The notes beneath the pieces were generated by a model. It ran no database searches. It had not been told where the DNA came from and saw nothing but the letters and a program-made list of their open reading frames with translations. Positions 9,185 through 18,236 of a stretch of 47,458 bases of DNA are shown in pieces (within the stretch, counting starts at the first letter, position 1; the number at the start of each line of letters is the position of its first letter). This DNA is from Paracoccaceae bacterium (GTDB lineage: Bacteria; Pseudomonadota; Alphaproteobacteria; Rhodobacterales; Rhodobacteraceae), in assembly GCA_947371955.1 (NCBI GenBank), contig CANBRQ010000011.1:1-47458 (forward strand). The letters run 5' to 3'. A program made the position numbers and the translations under genes.

Positions 9185-10780
9185 TCAGGCACCGGCAAAC
9201 TCCAGCGCTTTGACCTGGCTGAACATGCCGGTGGATTCCAGCGTGTTGACGACCTTTGGGTCGATGGGTTGGTCAAGGTACAGGATCGCGATGGCGTCTT
9301 GCCCCACGCCGGAACGGCCGAGGGTAAAGTTCGCGATGTTGACGTTGTTCTTGCCCATCGTCATGCCCAGAAGGCCGATGATGCCGGGCACATCCTCGTT
9401 CGTTGTGTAAAGCATGTGCTGGCCGATTTCGGCGTCGATGTTGATGCCCTTGATCTGGATGAAGCGCGGCTTGCCATCCGAGAAGCAGGTGCCCGCGACC
9501 GAGCGTTCGCGCTTGTCGGTGACCATCGTGACCTTGATGTAGGCGTCGAAGGTGCCGGACTTGTCTTGCCGCGTGGTAGAGATCTGGATGCCACGCTCTT
9601 TTGCCACGATGGGGGCAGAGACGAGGTTCACATCGGGGTTGGCGGTTTTCATCACGCCGGCGATGACGGCTTGGTTGAGGGCTGCAAGGTTCATCGAGGA
9701 GACCTTGCCGTCATACAGGATGTTGATGGCGCGGATCGGCTCTTCGGTCATCTGGCCGATGAAACCGCCGAGGTGGGAGGCCAGCTTGATCCACGGCCCC
9801 ATGACAGCAGCCTCTTCTGCCGTGACATTGGGCATGTTGAGCGCGTTTTGCACGGCCCCGGTCAGGAGATAGTCCGACATCTGTTCGGCCACTTGCAGGG
9901 CGACGTTTTCCTGCGCTTCGGTTGTGGCAGCACCCAAGTGGGGGGTGCAGACAACGTTGGCCATGCCGAAGAGCGGGTTTTCGGTGGCGGGTTCCACTTC
10001 GAACACATCCAAAGCAGCGCCCGCGACATGGCCGGAGTTCAGGGCTTCGACCAATGCTAATTCGTCGATCAGACCGCCACGGGCGCAGTTGATGATGCGG
10101 ACGCCCTTCTTGGTCTTGGCCAAAGCCTCACGAGACAGGATGTTCTTGGTCTTGTCGGTCAACGGCACATGCAGGGTTATGAAATCGGCCTTGGCCAGCA
10201 GGTCATCCAGCTCCACTTTGGTGACGCCAAGGGTCTTGGCGCGTTCGTCGGACAGGAAGGGGTCGTAGGCCACGACCTTCATCTTCAACCCGACAGCCCG
10301 GTCGCAGACGATACCGCCGATATTGCCCGCGCCGATGACTCCGAGGGTCTTGTTGAAGAGTTCAACCCCCATGAAACGCGACTTCTCCCACTTGCCGGCT
10401 TGGGTGGAGGCGTTGGCCTCCGGGATTTGACGGGCGACGGCGAACATCATGGCGATGGCATGCTCGGCGGTGGTGATGGAGTTGCCGAAGGGCGTGTTCA
10501 TCACGATCACGCCTTTCTTGGAGGCGGCAGGGATGTCCACATTGTCAACGCCGATGCCAGCGCGGCCAATGACCTTGAGGTTGGTGGCGGCGGCCAGCAG
10601 TTTCTCGGTCACCTTGGTGGCGGAGCGGATGGCGAGGCCGTCGTATTGGCCAATGATCTCGGCCAACTTTTCCTTGTCTTTGCCGAGTTTCGGCATGTAG
10701 TCGACCTCAACGCCACGGTCGCGGAAGATCTGGACAGCGGTTTCAGAGAGTTCGTCGGAAACGAGAACGCGGGGGGCCAT
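9185..10780 (-). CDS. serA: D-3-phosphoglycerate dehydrogenase
   Basis: 531 residues, the long SerA form. It catalyses the first step of serine synthesis, oxidising 3-phosphoglycerate to 3-phosphohydroxypyruvate with NAD. Visible features are the Rossmann motif GVIGAGNIGG (about residue 145), the catalytic Arg in NCARGGLIDE, Glu in FEVEP and His in TPHLGAATTEAQ. An intervening ASB domain and a C-terminal ACT domain (about 455-531) usually carry allosteric control by serine. It lies 57 bases downstream of serC on the same strand, so the two form an operon for consecutive pathway steps. Confidence 0.97.
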   Translation of the reverse strand: MAPRVLVSDELSETAVQIFRDRGVEVDYMPKLGKDKEKLAEIIGQYDGLAIRSATKVTEKLLAAATNLKVIGRAGIGVDNVDIPAASKKGVIVMNTPFGNSITTAEHAIAMMFAVARQIPEANASTQAGKWEKSRFMGVELFNKTLGVIGAGNIGGIVCDRAVGLKMKVVAYDPFLSDERAKTLGVTKVELDDLLAKADFITLHVPLTDKTKNILSREALAKTKKGVRIINCARGGLIDELALVEALNSGHVAGAALDVFEVEPATENPLFGMANVVCTPHLGAATTEAQENVALQVAEQMSDYLLTGAVQNALNMPNVTAEEAAVMGPWIKLASHLGGFIGQMTEEPIRAINILYDGKVSSMNLAALNQAVIAGVMKTANPDVNLVSAPIVAKERGIQISTTRQDKSGTFDAYIKVTMVTDKRERSVAGTCFSDGKPRFIQIKGINIDAEIGQHMLYTTNEDVPGIIGLLGMTMGKNNVNIANFTLGRSGVGQDAIAILYLDQPIDPKVVNTLESTGMFSQVKALEFAGA

Positions 10781-10810
10781 GTGGGGCTCCTATGAATTGG
10801 GGTGAGGGGA

Positions 10811-10829
10811 GATGGGCAAATTGCCCATC
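10811..10829. repeat. Palindrome in the serC-serA gap
   Basis: GATGGGCAAATTGCCCATC is a near-perfect palindrome with 9-base arms around one central base. As RNA it would fold as a 7-bp stem with a 5-base loop. It sits within the 57-base serC-serA gap and is not followed by a T-run, so it is more likely a dispersed intergenic hairpin or mRNA stabiliser than a terminator. Confidence 0.5.
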
Positions 10830-10837
10830 CTACCAAA

Positions 10838-11983
10838 TTATTGCGCTGCGATTTCGGCTGCGAAGGCATGGGCGATCCACGGTAGCAGCGCTTGAACGTC
10901 GGCGGTTTCCACCGTGGAGCCGCACCAGATGCGCAGGCCGGGAGGGGCGTCGCGGTAGGCGCCCATGTCGAGACCGGCGCCGGCCTTCTCGATCCGCTTG
11001 GCGACGGCTTTGGCGAAAGCCTCGCCGTCCTTGATGCGCGGGTCGGTGAATTTCAGGCAGACCGAGGTCGTGGAGGCGATGTCGGGCGTCTCGGCCAGGT
11101 TGGCGATCCAGGGGTTGGCGGCGCAGAAATCCCAGACGGTTTTCGCGTTGGCATGGGCGCGGGCGACGAGGCCTTGAAGGCCGCCGATGGACTTGGCCCA
11201 TTTCAGCGAGACGAGGTAGTCTTCCACGGCTAGCATCGACGGGGTGTTGATAGTTTCGCCGACGAAGATGCCCTCGATCAGCTTGCCCTTGGAAGTCAGG
11301 CGGAAGATCTTCGGCAGCGGCCATGCGGGAGTGTAGTTTTCCAGCCGCTCCACCGCGCGGGGCGACAGGATCAGCATGCCATGCGCGCCCTCTCCGCCCA
11401 GAACCTTCTGCCAGGAAAAGGTGGTGACATCCAAGCGGTCCCACGGCAGGTCCATCGCGAAAGCGGCCGAGGTGGCGTCGCAAATCGTCAGACCCTGACG
11501 CGCAGCGGGAATGGCGTCGCCATTCGGCAGGCGGCAGCCGGAGGTGGTGCCATTCCAGGTGAAGACCACGTCGGAGTCAAAATCGACGGTCGCGAAGTCA
11601 ACGATCTGGCCATAGGGTGCCACCTTGACCTTGGCGTTCAGCTTTAACTGCTTGACCACATCGGTCACCCAGCCTTCGCCGAACGACTCCCAAGCCAGCA
11701 TTTCCACCGGGCGGGCGCCTAGAAGGCTCCACATCGCCATTTCAACCGCGCCGGTGTCAGAAGCGGGGACAATGCCGATGCGGTAGTCGGCGGGGACGCC
11801 AAGAATTTCACGGGTGAGGGTGATCGCCTCTGCCAGCTTGGCTTTGCCTACGGCGGCGCGATGCGACCGACCGAGCGGCGCATCCTCAAGCATCGAAAGG
11901 GAAAATCCGGGGATCTTGGCGCAAGGGCCAGAGGAGAAGCGCGGGTTTGCCGGGCGCAACGCCGGTGGTGTCAAATCAGTCAT
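10838..11983 (-). CDS. serC: Phosphoserine aminotransferase
   Basis: 381 residues, a class V PLP enzyme. It transfers the amino group of glutamate to 3-phosphohydroxypyruvate, giving phosphoserine, and also serves pyridoxal phosphate synthesis in many bacteria. The PLP-binding Lys lies in [15 protein letters not shown] (about residue 195). The N terminus with RFSSGPCAK is typical of the alphaproteobacterial subgroup. The start has a GGAAGG ribosome site five bases upstream. That site can pair with an upstream TTCCA, and the leader contains a strong hairpin (listed separately). It is the first gene of serC-serA. Confidence 0.96.
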   Translation of the reverse strand: MTDLTPPALRPANPRFSSGPCAKIPGFSLSMLEDAPLGRSHRAAVGKAKLAEAITLTREILGVPADYRIGIVPASDTGAVEMAMWSLLGARPVEMLAWESFGEGWVTDVVKQLKLNAKVKVAPYGQIVDFATVDFDSDVVFTWNGTTSGCRLPNGDAIPAARQGLTICDATSAAFAMDLPWDRLDVTTFSWQKVLGGEGAHGMLILSPRAVERLENYTPAWPLPKIFRLTSKGKLIEGIFVGETINTPSMLAVEDYLVSLKWAKSIGGLQGLVARAHANAKTVWDFCAANPWIANLAETPDIASTTSVCLKFTDPRIKDGEAFAKAVAKRIEKAGAGLDMGAYRDAPPGLRIWCGSTVETADVQALLPWIAHAFAAEIAAQ

Positions 11984-12054
11984 GGTAGCCTTCCAGCTAA
12001 AAGCCCCCCGGTGGGGAGGGGTGTCCCACCGTTGGAATTACGGGGGGTGCCCCG
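11984..12054 (-). ncRNA. Candidate serC leader (cis-regulatory RNA)
   Basis: Read on the minus strand, the serC 5' region holds a perfect 7-bp stem (12009-12015 with 12025-12031). It is enclosed by a 5-bp pairing between TTCCA (12033-12037) and TGGAA of the serC ribosome site (11991-11995). A run of C (12042-12047) can instead pair with a run of G (12004-12009), giving a competing fold. Known background: a conserved serC leader motif in alphaproteobacteria has its last stem covering the serC ribosome site. The fit in place and layout is good, but I cannot run a covariance search, so family membership is inferred. Confidence 0.5.
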
Positions 12055-12137
12055 CTGGCGCAAGGCGGAAAATCAGCGTAAAGCGCCGCATCAGCGCGAA
12101 AATGCGACCCACCATTTCACTATCGGAAACTCGGCCC

Positions 12138-13013
12138 ATGTTCATCGCCACCCTTCTGACCCATCCCGACCGACCCGTGCTGGAGCGCGTGACGGTGGAA
12201 AGCCTGCGCAATGCCTGGGGTGGCGGGGATGCGGTCTGGCTGGACCCGGGCGTGGCGGCTGAGTTTCCGCTGGAGGCTATTCCCGCCAACCGGTGGGAGG
12301 TTTGGGACGCGATGCAAAGCCTGCGCATCGACCTGATCCTGCAACCCGCCCAAGATCGCCGCAAGCGCCTGCTGCTTGCCGATATGGACAGCACCATGAT
12401 CGAGCAGGAATGCATCGACGAACTGGCCGATGAGGCGGGCGTGGGTGCCTATGTCGCCGACATCACGCGGCGCGCGATGAATGGTGAGTTGGACTTTGAG
12501 GCGGCATTGAAGGAGCGGGTGGGGCTGTTGAAGGGGCTTTCAGCCTCGGTGATCGAGGAGGTGATCCGCGACCGGATCACGCCGATGTCGGGTGGGCCGA
12601 CCCTGCTGGCCACGATGAAGGCCAATGGCGCGCATTGCGCCTTGGTGTCGGGCGGGTTCACCGCTTTTACCGGGAAGATTGCCGAGGTTCTGGGATTTCA
12701 CGAAAACCGGGCGAACATTTTGCTGATCGAGGATGGCCGCCTGACCGGTGAGGTCGCCATGCCGATCCTTGGCAAAGAGGCGAAAGTGGCGGCGCTGAAG
12801 GAGATTTCGGCTCGGTTGGGGATTACTCCGGCACAGGCTTTGGCGGTGGGAGATGGGGCAAATGATCTGGGGATGCTGGGGTTGGCGGGGACGGGGGTGG
12901 CGCTGCATGCCAAGCCTGTCGTTGCAGCGCAATGCGAGGTGCGGGTGAACCACGGCGATCTGACGGCGCTTCTCTATCTGCAGGGCTATGCGCGGGAAGA
13001 GTTCGTCGCTTGA
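12138..13013 (+). CDS. serB: Phosphoserine phosphatase
   Basis: 291 residues, a HAD-family enzyme that dephosphorylates phosphoserine to serine, the last pathway step. The catalytic motif I is LLADMDSTMIEQE (DxDST), followed by SGGFTAF (motif II) and GDGANDLGML (motif IV). An N-terminal regulatory region of about 75 residues precedes the HAD core. The frame stays open 324 bases further upstream, but that stretch runs across the serC leader, and the ATG giving MFIATLLTHP is the expected start. serB diverges from serC across a 154-base region that must hold both promoters. Its stop overlaps the TTG start of the next gene. Confidence 0.95.
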   Translation: MFIATLLTHPDRPVLERVTVESLRNAWGGGDAVWLDPGVAAEFPLEAIPANRWEVWDAMQSLRIDLILQPAQDRRKRLLLADMDSTMIEQECIDELADEAGVGAYVADITRRAMNGELDFEAALKERVGLLKGLSASVIEEVIRDRITPMSGGPTLLATMKANGAHCALVSGGFTAFTGKIAEVLGFHENRANILLIEDGRLTGEVAMPILGKEAKVAALKEISARLGITPAQALAVGDGANDLGMLGLAGTGVALHAKPVVAAQCEVRVNHGDLTALLYLQGYAREEFVA

Positions 13014-13492
13014 TCATCCGGCCTGCCACGGCGACCTATGCCGCTGCCATGACCAGCCTTTTGAATGAGATCATTCGGGTCGGCGGCACCACGGCGCATG
13101 ACACGCCATTCACCGAGGCGGAGGTCTATCATCACTACATTCAAGGCCCGGATGCCATCTGCTGTCATTTGGCAGAAGTGGATGGGGCAGTTCTGGGCTT
13201 TCAGGCCTTGGGGCTTTATCCGGTTCTGCCAGAAGGTTGGCTTGATATTGGCACTTTCGTGGCGACTGCTGCGCGGGGCACCGGAGCGGGGACGGCGCTG
13301 TTCGCGGCGACCAAGGCCATGGCGCTTGAACGGGGATGCCGTGTGATCAACGCGACGATCCGGGCGGATAACCTGCTGGGTTTGGGCTTCTACACACGGC
13401 TGGGCTTTGTCGACTATGCGCTTGACCCTGACTTTGCGTTGAAAAGCGGCGAGAAGGTCGGCCGGGTTTCGAAGCGGTACGATCTTGTTTGA
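13010..13492 (+). CDS. GNAT family N-acetyltransferase
   Basis: 160 residues with the GNAT fold. It begins MIIRPATATYAAAM (TTG start inside the serB stop, TTGA) and has an acetyl-CoA loop in ATAARGTGAGTALF (R-G-T-G-A-G, about residue 90). The C-terminal GFYTRLGFVDY is typical of the phosphinothricin/amino-acid acetyltransferase subgroup. The acceptor substrate is unknown. Overlap with serB on one side and the TSUP permease on the other suggests one transcript. Confidence 0.82.
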   Translation: MIIRPATATYAAAMTSLLNEIIRVGGTTAHDTPFTEAEVYHHYIQGPDAICCHLAEVDGAVLGFQALGLYPVLPEGWLDIGTFVATAARGTGAGTALFAATKAMALERGCRVINATIRADNLLGLGFYTRLGFVDYALDPDFALKSGEKVGRVSKRYDLV

Positions 13493-14246
13493 AATCGCCC
13501 CGCATCTGGCGCTGATCCTTGTGGCCGTGGGCTTTGTGGCGGGCTTTGTCGATTCCATTGCGGGCGGTGGCGGCTTGCTTTCGGTGCCGGCCTTGTTGCT
13601 GTGCGGAGCCTCGCCCTTGCAGGCGCTGGCGACGAACAAGGTGCAGGGCATGGTCGGATCCGGCACGGCCTTCGTGAACTATGCCTTGGCAGGGCAGGTC
13701 AAACCGACCGAGCAGCTTGGCCCGGCGGCGGTCAGTCTGGCCTTCGGGATGGCGGGGTCCTTGCTGGCCGGGGCGATGCCCGTTGGCGTTCTGCAGATGA
13801 TCATGCCACCGATCCTGATTGCGATTGCCCTGTTCTTTGCCTTCAAACCCGGGCTGTCGGACCAGCCTCATGCCGCACGCATCACGGCGCTGAGCTACAC
13901 CTTGTTCGTGGTGCCGCTGATCGCCAGCTATGACGGATTCTTCGGCCCCGGAACCGGGTCGTTCTACATGATGGCCTTGGTGATGCTGACCGGGTTGGGC
14001 GTCTTGCAGGCCACGGCGCAGACCAAGATGCTCAACTTCGCGTCGAACATCGGCTCGGTCGCGGTGTTTGCCTTTTCGGGGGCGACGTGGTGGTGGGTCG
14101 GCGGCGCGATGGCCCTGGCGCAGATTGCCGGGGCCACCCTCGGCTCTCGGCTGGCGGTGCGGGTGGGGGCGCGGTTGATCAAGCCGTTGCTGGTGGTCAC
14201 TTCGACCAGCATGGCGCTGCGCTTGCTGTGGCAGGCCTGGGGTTAG
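13485..14246 (+). CDS. TSUP (TauE/SafE) family permease
   Basis: 253 residues, polytopic, starting at a TTG that overlaps the previous gene. The N-terminal helix with FVDSIAGGGGLLSVPALL and the later FFGPGTGSF are the paired signature motifs of the sulfite/organosulfur exporter family (PF01925). It lies in the cytoplasmic membrane. The substrate is not readable; family members move sulfite, sulfoacetate, taurine-derived anions and others. The stop overlaps that of the convergent zapE by 4 bases. Confidence 0.88.
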   Translation: MFEIAPHLALILVAVGFVAGFVDSIAGGGGLLSVPALLLCGASPLQALATNKVQGMVGSGTAFVNYALAGQVKPTEQLGPAAVSLAFGMAGSLLAGAMPVGVLQMIMPPILIAIALFFAFKPGLSDQPHAARITALSYTLFVVPLIASYDGFFGPGTGSFYMMALVMLTGLGVLQATAQTKMLNFASNIGSVAVFAFSGATWWWVGGAMALAQIAGATLGSRLAVRVGARLIKPLLVVTSTSMALRLLWQAWG

Positions 14247-15322
14247 GTGCCCCAGCCGGCACTTTGCATCTCGCGCAAGCGGCTGGCGGTGCGGGCGAAT
14301 TCGAAGCTGCCCTCGCCCTCGATATAGAGCCGCTCGGGTTCGTCGGCGGCCGAGCAGATCAGGCGGACATGGCCTTCATACAGCGCGTCGATCAGGGTGA
14401 CGAAGCGCTTGGCCTCGTTGTAGTTGGATGCCGAAAGCTGCGGGATGTCTTCAAGGATCAGCACCCGCACGGCCCCCGCGATGGCGAGGTAATCGGCCGG
14501 GCCAAGCGGGCGGGCGCAAAGCTCCCAGAAGCTGGCGCGGGCGACCCCGTTGGCGAAGCGCGGCAGTTCGACCTGACGTCCGTTCACCGCCAGATGCAGC
14601 GGGCCGATCGTGGCCCCACGTGTCATGTCGCGCCAAATGGCGTCGATGGCCGGGCCGGATTTGCCGGCGGGCTGGAAATAGACTTTCTCACCAGCCAGAC
14701 GGTGCTGGCGGTAATCCTCGGGGCTTTCCAGTTCGACAACGTCAAGCCGGTCGCGGATCAGGTGGATGAAGGGCATGAACAGCGCCCGGTTCAGCCCGTT
14801 CTTGTAAAGATCCTCCGGCGGGCGGTTGGATGTGGTGACGATGACCACGCCCCCCGCCAGCAGTCTTTCGAACAGCCGCCCGACAATCATGGCATCGGTG
14901 ATATCCGAGATCTGCATCTCGTCAAACGCCAGAAGCCGCAGGTCGGCGACGATCTCATCGGCAAAGGGGGCGAGGGGGTCTTCCACGCCCTTTTGCCGGG
15001 CGGCATGTATGGCGCGGTGGACTTCCTGCATGAAGGCGTGGAAATGCACGCGGCGTTTGCGGGAAATGTCGGTGGCCTCGGTGAACAGGTCCATCAGCAT
15101 GGATTTGCCGCGCCCCACGCCGCCCCAAAGGTAAAGCCCTCTCGGCGCAGCAGGCGGCTTGGCAAACAGGCCAGCCAGCAGGCCCGGGCGGCGGTGCGAT
15201 TGCGCCTCCAGCCAGGAGCGCAAAGGCTCCAGCAGGTCGGCCAGTGCCGTTTGCTGCGGGTCAGGCCGCAGCGCGCCTTCGGCCACACGGCGGGCCAGGA
15301 TTTCGGGCAGTGTTTCGCGCAT
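14243..15322 (-). CDS. zapE: Cell division ATPase ZapE (AFG1-like)
   Basis: 359 residues. Walker A is GGVGRGKSMLMDLF (about residue 75) and Walker B LLAFDEMQISDI, both highly typical of the AFG1/ZapE ATPases, which bind the Z-ring or assist membrane-protein quality control. The open frame runs 15 codons further upstream, but the ATG giving MRETLPEILARRVA matches the normal family start. It lies 75 bases downstream of the SDR gene on the same strand. Confidence 0.92.
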   Translation of the reverse strand: MRETLPEILARRVAEGALRPDPQQTALADLLEPLRSWLEAQSHRRPGLLAGLFAKPPAAPRGLYLWGGVGRGKSMLMDLFTEATDISRKRRVHFHAFMQEVHRAIHAARQKGVEDPLAPFADEIVADLRLLAFDEMQISDITDAMIVGRLFERLLAGGVVIVTTSNRPPEDLYKNGLNRALFMPFIHLIRDRLDVVELESPEDYRQHRLAGEKVYFQPAGKSGPAIDAIWRDMTRGATIGPLHLAVNGRQVELPRFANGVARASFWELCARPLGPADYLAIAGAVRVLILEDIPQLSASNYNEAKRFVTLIDALYEGHVRLICSAADEPERLYIEGEGSFEFARTASRLREMQSAGWGT

Positions 15323-15398
15323 ACGGTTGTATACCAAAAGGAAAGCCGCGCGGGAAGCCTGCCGCACCGCGGGTTAAGGCCGCATCAGGAACGTGGTG

Positions 15399-16364
15399 TC
15401 ACGGACCAGGTGTCGCAAAGGTTCGGGCTAATCCTTCGTCAAAGCTGACCTTTGGTTGCCAGCCCAGGATGGCCTTGGCCATAGATATATCCAGCGTTTG
15501 ACGATAGGCAAGAAAGCCCACGCCATAGCGGGTGATCTGCGGCTCTTTGCCGGTCAGGGCGGCGGTAAGTTCCATCCCGCGCGCCACGGCCATGACCAGT
15601 GGCAAGGGCAGCCTGACCCAACGTGCCGCGATGCCATGCTGTCGGGCGACAGCCGCAATCACCTCGCGGATGGGCAAGGCGGTGCCGCCCGATATGTTGA
15701 AGACCCGACCCTGCGCCTTGGGGACGGCCAGTGCAGCCCAGATGCTGGCCACGACATCATCGATATGGGTGAAATCCGTGGCAGCCCGCCCATCGCGCAG
15801 GATTGGCAAGGGGCCCGTCCGGACCGCCCGCAGCAGACGCGGGATAAGCGCCCGATCGCCCGTGCCATAGACGCCGCGTGGCCGCAGCACAACACAGCCT
15901 GCCATCAGCGCCATGTCTTCGGCCATGCGCTTGCTGGCCGCATAGGGATTGACGGCAGGCGGCAGCGGCGCGTCTTCGGCCAAGGCCTCTTGATCGGCAA
16001 AGCGGAAGGCGATGGCGGGAGTCGACATATGGACGACGCTTGCCGCCCCGATCGCCTCGGCCACCTGCAGGATCGTTTGGGTGCCCATCACGTTGGCGCG
16101 GTGAAACGCCACCGGCTTGCCCCAAGGCGCTGATAATGCGGCTGCGTGCACGATGCGCTGGACGCCTGCGGCCTTGGCCATCCGGGTCAGGACATCCACC
16201 GCCTCGGGTCCGGCCAAATCAAGCGGAACCACCGGGATACCTAACCGTTCGGCTGCGGCAGCGCAGCGCTGCGGATCACGACCCAAGTCCAGCACCCCGC
16301 CCTGTGCCGAGGCCGCCAAAGCGCTGCCCAGAAACCCGCTTGCCCCGGTGATCAGAGTTGTCAC
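15399..16364 (-). CDS. NAD-dependent epimerase/dehydratase (extended SDR)
   Basis: 321 residues with an N-terminal Rossmann motif TGASGFLGSALA and the SDR catalytic pair in NPYAASKRMAED (YxxxK, about residue 145). A downstream GTALPIREV region is typical of 3-beta-hydroxysteroid-dehydrogenase-like or sugar-epimerase members. The substrate is unknown; the C-terminal half resembles steroid/isoprenoid-type SDRs more than UDP-sugar epimerases. No glycan genes lie beside it. Confidence 0.82.
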   Translation of the reverse strand: MTTLITGASGFLGSALAASAQGGVLDLGRDPQRCAAAAERLGIPVVPLDLAGPEAVDVLTRMAKAAGVQRIVHAAALSAPWGKPVAFHRANVMGTQTILQVAEAIGAASVVHMSTPAIAFRFADQEALAEDAPLPPAVNPYAASKRMAEDMALMAGCVVLRPRGVYGTGDRALIPRLLRAVRTGPLPILRDGRAATDFTHIDDVVASIWAALAVPKAQGRVFNISGGTALPIREVIAAVARQHGIAARWVRLPLPLVMAVARGMELTAALTGKEPQITRYGVGFLAYRQTLDISMAKAILGWQPKVSFDEGLARTFATPGP

Positions 16365-16624
16365 GGCACCTTGTCCTTCACGTTCAGGCCTCGTCGCGCA
16401 TTGTCACCTCTTGAGCGCGCAGACTATGCCCAAGTTTTGCGTCCCCGACACGCATGTAATCGTTCGAATGCAACAAGCTTGCCCGATGCGGTATCCGGCA
16501 ACAACCCGATACCGCCAGCAAGGGCCGTTCTGTGCCCGCAAAGCGCCTGCAGAACCCGTGCACAACCCGTGACCTGCGTATCCTGAAGCCTTTGCGAGGA
16601 TTGTCCGATCCAAGGAGGGACAGA
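16365..16624. other. Intergenic region with an 8-bp inverted repeat
   Basis: No gene is supported in these 260 bases. A perfect inverted repeat GCGGTATC / GATACCGC (16488-16495 and 16508-16515, 12-base loop) lies between the divergent SDR gene and the decayed DUF4173 gene. A strong ribosome site AAGGAGG (from 16612) just before the DUF4173 start codon shows that this region once served, or still serves, as its promoter and leader. Confidence 0.45.
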
Positions 16625-17664
16625 ATGATGAAGATCTTTGCCGTGCCGGGCGTGCCCAAATCCATTGTCATTGATGGCTGGTGGCTTGACGGCACAAGTC
16701 AGACGCCCCCCGTTGCAGGGGCCCCTTGATGCAACCCGGGGGCCGGTGCCTTGGCTGCCGGGTCTGCTGGCGCTGATCTTGCTGGCGATTTGCTGTTCTG
16801 GAACTGCGTGCCCGGCATTTCGATGGTGATCTATGCTTGGGCCGTATTTGCCTTTGTGTCCCTAAGTCAGCGGAGAGTGGTCCTTGGGCCGGTGATTCTG
16901 CTGATCCTCGGCTCTTTACCGGTGATTGACCATGCGCAGCTTCTGTTCGTGGCTTTCCTGATGGCCGGCTTACTGACGGCGCTGGTCTGGACAAGGTTGC
17001 CCAAAGGCAATCTGGGTCAGGTTCTGACAGCCGCGCTTCGGCTGCCGGGCAGGTCGCCTTCGCAGGCGGCACGGCAGTTTTTTCCGCGCTTTTGATCAAT
17101 GCCAATCCCCTGATCGCGCAGATGGTCTCGATCGATGTCGATCCCGGCGATGTGGTGCCGCGCGGCTTGTTTTGGCTGGGCGTTGCCTTGCTGCCCAATG
17201 GCATGACGCATGCCGCCTATGCCCGTCGCGGTGCCTATCCCTTGCTGGGTGCCGCACTTCTGGCCGGTGCTTTCGCCGTCCCCGCCCGCCCCTCTCTGGC
17301 CGAGCATCGGGCGCTGAAACCCCTGCTTCTGCCGTGGCTGGCCCAGAATGTGGCGCTGAGCCCTTCTGCCTCGCTGCGCCTGCTTCTGCATATCGAGGCC
17401 TATGGGCTGACCTATCTGCGCATCCATGCCCTGATCTGGATGGCGCTGGTGGCCGCCGGGCTGACCATGACCGGCTGGCAGGTCTGGCGCGGTCGCACGA
17501 ATGGCTGGCGGCTGGTGCGCGCCTGCACCTTGGGTCTTGCGGTCCTTTATACCTGCTGCTTCGTCAACTTCGCGGCTGTGATTGCAGAGACAAACCTTGC
17601 CCGAAAGCCCCGCGACTGGAGCTACTTCGACTGGAGCTATCTGCATGACCTTGGCCCGATGGCC
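16625..17664 (+). pseudogene. DUF4173 membrane protein, broken by several frameshifts
   Basis: The start is well kept: AAGGAGG, then ATGATG encoding MMKIFAVPGVPKSIVIDGWW. The reading frame then moves to frame 3 near 16695 (LQGPLDATRGPVPWLPG), back to frame 2 near 16790 (NCVPGISMVIYAWAVF), and to frame 1 near 17030 (INANPLIAQMVSIDV). The last piece carries a DUF4173-like stretch with LTYLRIHALIWMALV and several membrane helices. It ends near HDLGPMA, where it joins response-regulator sequence directly. At least three frame changes mean no full product is made. Family membership is recognised from the late motif; its function is poorly known in any organism. Confidence 0.72.
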
Positions 17665-18236
17665 AGCTTGCCGTTACCCACGCCGCGCGTGAGGCGCCGG
17701 ATCTGGTCGCGCTGGACATCGGCCTGCCGGAACTCGCTGGGTTCGAGGTCTGCCGCCGCATCCGCACAAGGTCCGAGGTGCCCATCCTGTTCCTGACCGC
17801 AAGGGATGACGAGATTGACCGCATCCTTGGGCTGGAACTGGGGGCGGATGATTAGGTGACTAAGCCGTTCAGCCCTCGGGAGCTTGCGGCGCGGGTCAAG
17901 GCGATCTTGAAACGGGCGACGCAAGGCCGGGCTCCGGTGGCGCGACACGGGGCGATCACGCTGGACCGCAAGGCGCATTCCTGCCGGGTTGGTGACGAAG
18001 GCTTTGGCCAGACCGCCACCGAATTCACTCTGCCGGCCGAGTTGCTGCAGGCCGCCGGGCAGGTGTGGACAAGGGCGCAACAGATCCATGCGCTGCGGGG
18101 TGCCAGCAGCCCGGTGTCGGACCGCACGCTGGACAGCCACCTGCCCAACTTGCGGCGCAAGTTGGCCGAGGCGGGCAGCGCCGATGCGGCGGAGACCTTG
18201 CTTGGCGTCGGCATCCGCCTGAAGGCCGAGGGATGA
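17665..18236 (+). pseudogene. OmpR-family response regulator, 5'-deleted with an internal stop
   Basis: Receiver residues start mid-domain. The phospho-acceptor Asp lies in [15 protein letters not shown], followed by [14 protein letters not shown] and GADD-stop-VTKPFSPREL, where a TAG (17853-17855) replaces the usual Tyr codon. The first 45 or so residues, with the acidic pocket, are missing and replaced by the tail of the DUF4173 gene, pointing to a deletion. The C-terminal winged helix is recognisable (SDRTLDSHLPNLRRKL) but worn at normally fixed places, for example LLGVGIRL for the usual VHGVGYRL. It overlaps the kinase remnant by 4 bases, as an intact pair would. Confidence 0.82.

Noticed and set aside
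11814-12137. A 108-codon N-terminal extension of serB
   Set aside because: It crosses the serC start and leader, reads Arg-rich nonsense, and family members begin at the ATG chosen.
16384-16695. A minus-strand frame of about 100 codons in the gap after the SDR gene
   Set aside because: No ribosome site, no domain, and overlap with the well-marked DUF4173 start on the other strand.
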